This document shows, in pieces, positions 57,694 to 64,000 of a DNA stretch of 64,000 nt; within the stretch, counting starts at the first letter, position 1; each line of letters begins with the position of its first letter. Source of the stretch: Laccaria trichodermophora. Its lineage: Eukaryota > Basidiomycota > Agaricomycetes > Agaricales > Hydnangiaceae. The notes under the pieces were generated by a model that did not search any database, had not been told where the DNA came from, and was given only the letters and a program-made list of their open reading frames with translations. Location: positions 1,302,001 to 1,366,000 of the forward strand of contig JACTVC010000002.1 in NCBI GenBank assembly GCA_018417955.1, given 5' to 3'. The translations under genes were made by a program, and so were the position numbers.

Positions 57694-59204
57694 TCAATCC
57701 ACCTCAAGAACAATGCGACCGGCGACTTTTCCATTTGTAAGGTCGTTGTACACCCTAAAAAATTGAATCAGTATGCTGCAAGATACGATAGAGTCAAAAC
57801 CCACTGCTCGATATCTGAAAGCTTTTTCAGCTGATAATGGCATTTAACGGCTCCAGATGCAGCAATGTCGATGGCTTCCACCGCATCCTGGCGATTACCG
57901 ACATAGGAACCGTGAATCGTGATCCCCTTGTAAAAACAAAAATTTAGACTTTGATCTGACCGGAGATAAGATAAAATCTCACCTTGAACACGGTGAAGAA
58001 AATCGATGCATCAAGTTTTGCGTCTCCAGGCAGACCAACGGCCATGAGATGCCCATTTTCGCGAAGGTAATCAACGGCTTGCACATATCCCGAGCTCGAA
58101 GCGGTGGTTACGACAGCTGCATGCGCGCCGCGGCCGTCGGTTATCCTCTTGACGTCTGCGACAATATCTTGGGATACAGTGTAGTCGATCCAGGCATCTG
58201 CGCCAAGTTCTTCACACAGTCTACGTTTCTCCTCTCCACCATCTATAAATTATTGTGAGATTCAAGAAAAGAAAAACGCTTTCAAAGTAAGACAAACCTA
58301 TGGCGATGACTCGGCGTCCCATGTATTTAGCGTATTGAATAGCTACAAGAACACTTAGTTGGAGTGTTTGAATATATGGGACACAGTACGAACCCATGTG
58401 CCCGAGTCCACCACCAGCACCAGGGAGAACAATCCATTCGCCTGGGCTGGTCTCGCTATACTTCAGTGCACGATAAACAGTGACCCCCTGCGAAAAATAT
58501 TTTGATAAGAAACAAGATCAGTGGGTAATATACTGGAGAAACGTACAGCGCAGAGAATGGATGCAGCTGCCGCGCTCTCGAGATTATCAGGTATGGGCGT
58601 AACGGTATTGACGTAGGATACCTGGGGGACATGTCATGAAAAAGAGAAAGAAAAAACATTAGAACGGGAAGAACGGACGACGTATTGTGAGAATGTTCCG
58701 TTGACGGTGTACCCACTCAACTTCACATTATAGCAATCTAGTCGATACGAAGATAAGCGGAAATCCTCGGACATCACTAATTGACTCACTTTGTTCATGT
58801 CCCTTCCTGCACTGTTCGCAATTGAGACATCTAGAGGGATCATCAATTTGTAAAATCGAAAAGCTGTGCGTGGATACGTACGAATCTGCGATCCACTTGA
58901 TACCTACGCGTTGTCCGAGTTTGACAGGACTATGAGATGTATTCTTGCCAATTGCTACAATCTCCCCGACGCCTTCATGTCCGCCAATGAGTGGAATCAT
59001 GGGCTTCACGGGCCAATCTCCCAAGGCGGCGTGGAGGTCGGTGTGGCAGACACCCGTGCAGTGCAACTTGACGAGACATTCTCCCGGCGCAAGGTCCTCA
59101 GGCGATTTAACAGGCTGGTCGTTCCTCACTTCGACGGTGCTTCCAGTCTTTGCGACAACAGCTGCCGTCTGGATCTTCGGAATATCAAAGGTTGGCTCAG
59201 ACAT
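57694..59204 (-). CDS. Zinc-dependent alcohol dehydrogenase (ADH1-like)
   Basis: Start MSEPTFDIPKIQTAAVV at 59202-59204 and stop at 57694-57696, with about eight short introns. The MDR-family fold is clear: catalytic zinc ligands in TGVCHTDLHAALGDW and GGHEGVGEIV, the structural zinc site CLNCEQCRKGHEQNC, and the nucleotide-binding segment PGAGGGLGHMAIQYAKYMG. Substrate-pocket and C-terminal motifs YVGNRQDAVEAID and VAGRIVLEVD match fungal fermentative alcohol dehydrogenases. It interconverts acetaldehyde and ethanol with NAD in the cytosol. All four structural cysteines are present. An ATG lies 66 bp upstream, but the MSEPTFDIPK start fits the family length (about 350 residues). Confidence 0.94.
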
Positions 59205-59688
59205 GGTTGAGAGCGGAGAAGAATAGAATGAGAGTTCTTTGAAGTTCTGGGATACGCTGATCGAACTCATGAGCTTTAAATAGGGGTGGAGCGATGATGC
59301 GCAGCGCTCGTCAGAACTCCAAGCGAAATCCAGGCCATCCAGACCATCTCAAACGACGCATGGACAACAGTTCTGGAGGATCGGCAACTACATCATATGA
59401 TGGAGGATAGAACGTGAAGCTAAAAATAAAAGTATGGCAGGACTAGCCTGGCCCAATCGAGGAACGGTGCCTTGGCTAGCCCATGACATCACTTCGATAA
59501 TAATTTCGCTAACATGCAAACACTCAGAAGTATTGTATTCGGAAATTTTGCGGCTGGTTGGCTTAAAAATGCGAGGTGTCGACGCAAGTTATCATACGAA
59601 GGCTTGGATAAATTAAAAGTCGTCGCAGTCCCATGAAATCCGTTCGATGATCGATCAAAGGAAAAGCCTTGAACGTACAACTTCGACT
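59205..59688. other. Intergenic region: ADH promoter
   Basis: Between the ADH start and the 3-prime end of the phosphodiesterase gene, both on minus. A pair of short complementary segments occurs, but no clear element or gene is recognised. Confidence 0.45.
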
Positions 59689-62449
59689 TCATAAGTTGTC
59701 AGGAATAATCTCATTCAATCGGTCTTTCAGCTCGTTGAAGTCCGTCTCGGACTAGAATGCAATCGTATTAGTGACGTTGTTGAAATGGAGGGAGACAACG
59801 TACAAAGCCATTTGTCACTGCAGAAAGAAGGTGCCCAATGTTGACACCCTCACAGTCGTCAGCATGCAACGGGGCGTCCGCATCCATGTCTTCAGAACCT
59901 CGGCGGAAATACTTTCCAGGCGCAGGAACGGTCTAGGAAGGGCAAAATGAGTGAACATGCAAGCGATTGACAATCAACTTTTTGACTCACACAACCGTCT
60001 TCGGCACGCATCGCTCGCATGTCGCAAATCGTCACAGCTTTGCACTTGGCGTCGCAATTGATAGGGCTCACGCCGCGTGTTCGGAATGTTTGATACATTT
60101 GGAAGGCTGCGTCATTGGTTTCGAATAATTTGGTGACGTTGTGCCAAAATGCAGGACTCAGAGGCTGGGTTGTGGGTATACCACCAAGAAGCGATCCATA
60201 TGTAGAGCGGGCACTGTAATACAAGTCCCAAGTGGCTTTTTCAATATCAGTTAGTACGTTTCACGCAAAAAGAGTGCTCCCTCACGTTGCACACTGTGAG
60301 TGGGGCTCATCAGATCACCTGGGAGGTATCGTTCATATCAGAGTTCGACATCCGAAGTACAAACTCACTGCTGTAGACCTTGGCGTCCATAATTTCGTAG
60401 GTATCCGGATCAACATCGTAAACCTTGAAAGCGGGATTACCACCTTGACAATAAAAAATTAGTTACATACGCTCAAAAACATGCTCAAGAAGCGTACCTC
60501 TTGGAGTGATCGAGGGAGCAATCCAACCAACGCTGACAGCGTTCGCAGCTGTCTGTTTCTTATAGTCAGAATATGAGATCATGAATTCATCCTGCAAACT
60601 GTTCAGACGTTTATCATGCAGGGGGATGAGAGGCGTCACCTGATGAGAGTGTCCGTAAAATTGACCAGCAATGGTATTGCGGTAACGCTGAACAATTTGA
60701 TCAAAGTAATTGGACTAGGCCGTTCAAATTAGGATCACCGCCACGTAAGCGACAAGAGGGTAGCAGACCTGGTCACGCATTGCATCATATCTTCCAGGCG
60801 CCATGTGAGCAATGATCCAAGCACGCTGACCCGCATCTTCAGCTGCTTGCAATTCTTGAACAGTGAAAGCGAGAATGCCGTTGGGATCCGCTCTTCGAGG
60901 AGGGCTGGATTAGATGATTTTTGGAGGCTACGAACGGGACAAAACAAACTGGAATGCATCGCTGTCGTACAGCCAGAAGCTAAAGCGCAAAGTCATCAGC
61001 AAGAGAAGGAACGGGACATACTGGGAACACCTACTTGACCTTGTACCAGTAGACAGTATTGATGGAAATGATTCTGGCGATGTTTAGATGGAGGCTAACT
61101 CTAAAGAGTCAGATAAAGTACCTCAAGTTGGTACCAGGGGCAACAATGGAGTAGCTGCCAGAGTAATGTGCGACTTGACTGGCAGCGGTGGCGCCAACCA
61201 GAGGCTGAAAATATTTTCAGGAGTGAAATTATACACCAGAGAGAGGGATGCGTACTGTCCATCCCGCGCTCTGTGTATCGTAAACCCACTGCATATCGGT
61301 TGCATTCTTCGTCGTCGTTGTTCTGGGGAAGTCGTTCGTGGGCGCCGATTCACTGTCATCAGAGCGTGAGCAATAAATTGCAGATTGAAGGGGGTGATTC
61401 GCACTGATTACCTGAAGAAGAAAGTAAGATTCAATTGTGGAAATGATACATGGTACATACCGATAGCTGGATATATAGGTGCACCTGAGAGGGTGGCCAT
61501 TTCCTCGTTGAAAAGCTTCAGTGAGTTAGTCACATCCCTAACATTATGTTCCTATCAATGCTTCCAAGGCTTCCATTGACGACGTACCCTTTGTCAGGGA
61601 GCCAGAGAGAAGCTGAGAGGTCTTCAGTCTATCTCGTTTCCCCGTATGACACGCGATTGACTCACCTTCAATCACGTCTCCTGTAAAAATAGAGAACCTA
61701 TTCTCTGCGGAGATACTCTTGAGCAGAATCTGAGCAAGGCCTGCTGGAGTATCACATTTGTACTCCCCCATAGGGGCAGCAGCGACGGTAATAGGACCTT
61801 TCTGGTCTGCATAATTCCTACAACAGATGGGTTTGGTACAATTGGCTTCTGATCCAGTCTAAAGTCCACCAAAAATTATCGGAACAGACGCTCAGAGATG
61901 AGAGAAAAGAAAAAACGAGCCCACTCACAGTATACTGCCGATCAATGTGAATATCACTAAAGTGTACCACCTGGAATGGCGTCTTCCCAGACGAGATGAA
62001 CTTCCTGGGGTTGGTAGGAGGTGGCTTGGGGAACAAAACAGTGTACTTGTTCACCGTCGGCGCTTGGCAGAGACCCAGAAGCGCGTCACATAGCTTGGTG
62101 GCAGTTTGCCCAAGAGGGTTGATTGAGCGTAAATCGTGAGCGATGATTGGTCCTTGGGTCTTAATTATGCCTTCACACACATCTGCGTCGACCAGCTAGA
62201 GGATTGACGCGTCAAAATACGAGAATTCACGGAAGGTACTAAGCTCACCTTTGTCGCTTTACATATTGCAATAATTGTATTGTCAAACGGCCCATCTCCA
62301 AGCGCAGCCAGAGTTTTGAGAGGGACAAGAAGGGCGTGACACGAAGTACAGGACACGGCGTTTTTGATGGCTTCAAGAATGTCGTCCACAATCGTCGCTC
62401 TGGCTACAGAGAGCCACAAAAGACCCACAAACGCGTGAGATAGCTTCAT
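59689..62449 (-). CDS. Acid sphingomyelinase-like phosphodiesterase (secreted)
   Basis: Start MKLSHAFVGLLWLSVARA at 62447-62449 is a signal peptide. A saposin B-type domain follows with six cysteines (SCTSC, AIC, DVC, KLC, GLC). The calcineurin-like metallophosphatase domain begins FQVVHFSDIHIDRQY, continues NCTKPICC, FTGDVIE (metal ligands) and the conserved GNHES(A)PTNDFP segment spliced near 61.3 kb. The last exon ends with DRLNEIIPDNL and TGA 59689-59691. More than ten introns. The domain order matches acid sphingomyelinases, which cleave sphingomyelin or related phospholipid head groups in the vacuole or outside the cell. Fungi lack or have little sphingomyelin, so the natural substrate may be another phosphosphingolipid; this is inference. 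Confidence 0.9.
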
Positions 62450-63223
62450 GTTGATGTCGAGGATGGGGATCGAGCGCAGACACTAAGCATGACGCATATA
62501 TTTATGCATCGTATCGTACGTCTCATCAGGCACTTGACACCACGTCGTCCACTATGCTTGACAAGAAAACACATGGATCCGAAGCACGCAAAAATGAAAC
62601 CACATGGAAATCGGTGATGCAGTGGTCAAGTCAGAAACCCGGAGAGACTACACCGATAAACGTTGTTCCACAACGTGCGCAGCGGTCCTGGTGAAGGCGA
62701 CTTCTGCTCTTTCGCCGACGCGGTATGCGGAAACAACAGCAAGAATGTTTCAACTTTTCGTGCGTCACATGCATGATCGCACCGAATTTTCAACGTTGGA
62801 GCTTTCAAAAAGTATTTCGCTTCCGAACGCGGTAGCTTTTGGGTACCTTGATGTCGCGTATTACTATGAGGAGATCATATGGCCTTGGTCACGAATACCC
62901 ACAGGTGGTGAGCACTGGTGACAGGATGGTGTCTGTAGGGCCGTCAAAGGAACTTCATAATCATGATCAGTCTAAGTCTGTCCAAGTGTGGCGGTAGATG
63001 TTGGTCGGATCCGTGGACAAAGTTCGAGGTGCTTACCAAGTGCCAACAACCAAGTTTGAACCATGTGCTCACAGTGCACGCTGCCCAGATTCGTGGGGAC
63101 TTTGTTTTGACGTGATTGCGGCCGCGCCAGCTATTTCGAAAACGGCAAAAACCTAAATGCATATGCCAATGGGAGTCATTATTCATGTACAGTAGTATAA
63201 AATAGCTCGCTAAATCTTCCAGG
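62450..63223. other. Intergenic region: phosphodiesterase promoter and DUF1769 3-prime flank
   Basis: The right part (63165-63223) matches the sequence after the DUF1769 pseudogene at 18.4 kb on the opposite strand. The plus-strand ORF at 62604-62921 has no recognisable feature. Confidence 0.45.
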
Positions 63224-64000
63224 TCAATCCACATCATCATTTGCATCCTCCTCGTTGTCCGCATCCTCTTCGTCGTCCGCCAGTTCAATAGTAACACACC
63301 AAAATATCCTTCCCCACGGCTCTTCATCTCTCCCCCCAAACGTCTGTTTTCGCTCACAGCACACAAACCTAACAGGCTGTCCGTTCCAGTATCGCATTAA
63401 ATCGAACGACAATCCTCCCGGTAGTTGAAGCGAAAGGGATGGACTGAAGTTCAGAAACCCATAACAGAAATCTGTCGTGATCAGATCCTACAGCCATCTG
63501 TAGTGAGTCAGGGAAGGGAAATTTTTGATTCTCAGACTTACATGAGGCCCAAATTGAACGGTCTGGCGATTCGTGGGGTCACTAAAATATGAACGGCGCT
63601 GAGACGCGTTTTCAAATTTCAAGGGATCCCTTTTGGCTTTGGTTTTACGCTGAGCGACTTTCTGAACTGCCTGCTTGAGTTTTTCTGTTCCACTCCGTTT
63701 ACCCGTCCCTGATCGATTGCTCCGACTCGACCGGTAAGAAGAGAAGGAGGATGCAGACGATTGGGATGAACTCAGATCAGAGTTCGTACTGACACTTGAG
63801 GAATCTGAGGAAGAGCTGTCGATGAGCGCCAGATGAAGCTGCGATGTTGAATCTTCCAACGAGTAGAGGGAAGGAAATGGAGGAGGATTAGTGCGTTTCA
63901 TCCAGGGCCGAGCAGTTGTGGGAGGAGACGGGGAGACAGCTCTAGATGGGTGTTCGGAGGAAGAAACCCGCGTGTGCGTAAAATGAGGCATCGTTGTGAT
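63224..64000 (-). CDS. DUF1769 (UPF0590) protein, C-terminal part; 5-prime end beyond window
   Basis: The frame is open to the right edge and reads ITTMPHFTHTRV, which in this family lies in the middle of the protein, so the gene continues past base 64000. A Ser-rich variable segment follows, then RSYFSDPTNRQTVQFGPH, an intron (about 63487-63540), LITTDFCYGF, LPGGLSFDLMRYWNGQPVRFVCC, WGRIFWCVTIEL and an acidic tail with two EEDADN-like units. TGA is at 63224-63226. The family is fungal and of unknown function. A broken, inverted relative lies at 17.3-18.4 kb, sharing intron and 3-prime flank. This copy shows no stop codon in the visible part and is probably the functional one. Confidence 0.86.

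Overview
The window is nuclear DNA of a filamentous fungus, almost certainly a mushroom-forming basidiomycete (Agaricomycetes). Genes are split by many short GT...AG introns, mostly about 45-60 nt. Both strands carry genes at high density. Several families present are typical of, or expanded in, Agaricomycetes: a DUF6534-type seven-helix membrane protein, an HNH_2-type nuclease domain protein, F-box-like proteins, an SRPK-like kinase and DUF1769/UPF0590. I see no tRNA, rRNA, CRISPR array, virus or intact transposon.

Layout. 1-9.4 kb: 3-prime part of a malic enzyme (+) facing a full-length ABCC transporter (-). 9.4-12.4 kb: gene-poor, with a decayed F-box-like relic. 12.4-21.5 kb: a two-RRM RNA-binding protein, an HNH domain protein, a DUF1769 pseudogene and a seven-helix membrane protein, all on +. 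22-30.6 kb: a PH-domain protein and PP1 (+), then an MFS sugar transporter (-). 31.5-39.5 kb: an SRPK-like kinase with a lost DFG aspartate (+), ATG11 (-) and, divergent from it, an F-box-like gene (+). 40.5-50.1 kb: a Ran1/Pat1-type kinase and a Pho80/Pcl-type cyclin (-), a head-to-head pair of CsbD-like stress-protein genes, and a single-pass membrane protein with an unusually long intron (-). 50.5-57.2 kb: a direct tandem duplication that copied an F-box-like gene together with the first codons of the divergent SWI3/RSC8 gene; intact RSC8 follows. 57.7-64 kb: a zinc alcohol dehydrogenase, an acid sphingomyelinase-like phosphodiesterase and the 3-prime part of a DUF1769 gene running off the right edge (all -).

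The functional genes are mostly housekeeping (malic enzyme, PP1, ATG11, RSC8, ADH). They do not form a biosynthetic or defence cluster, and I do not see a clearly new multi-gene system. The most informative signals are evolutionary: (1) the tandem duplication that made a second F-box gene and a truncated RSC8 5-prime stub behind a copied bidirectional promoter, with a homopolymer frameshift in one F-box copy; (2) a DUF1769 pseudogene about 45 kb from, and inverted relative to, a related gene at the window edge, retaining intron and 3-prime flank; (3) the SRPK-like kinase whose DFG motif reads AFD; (4) the divergent CsbD-like pair.
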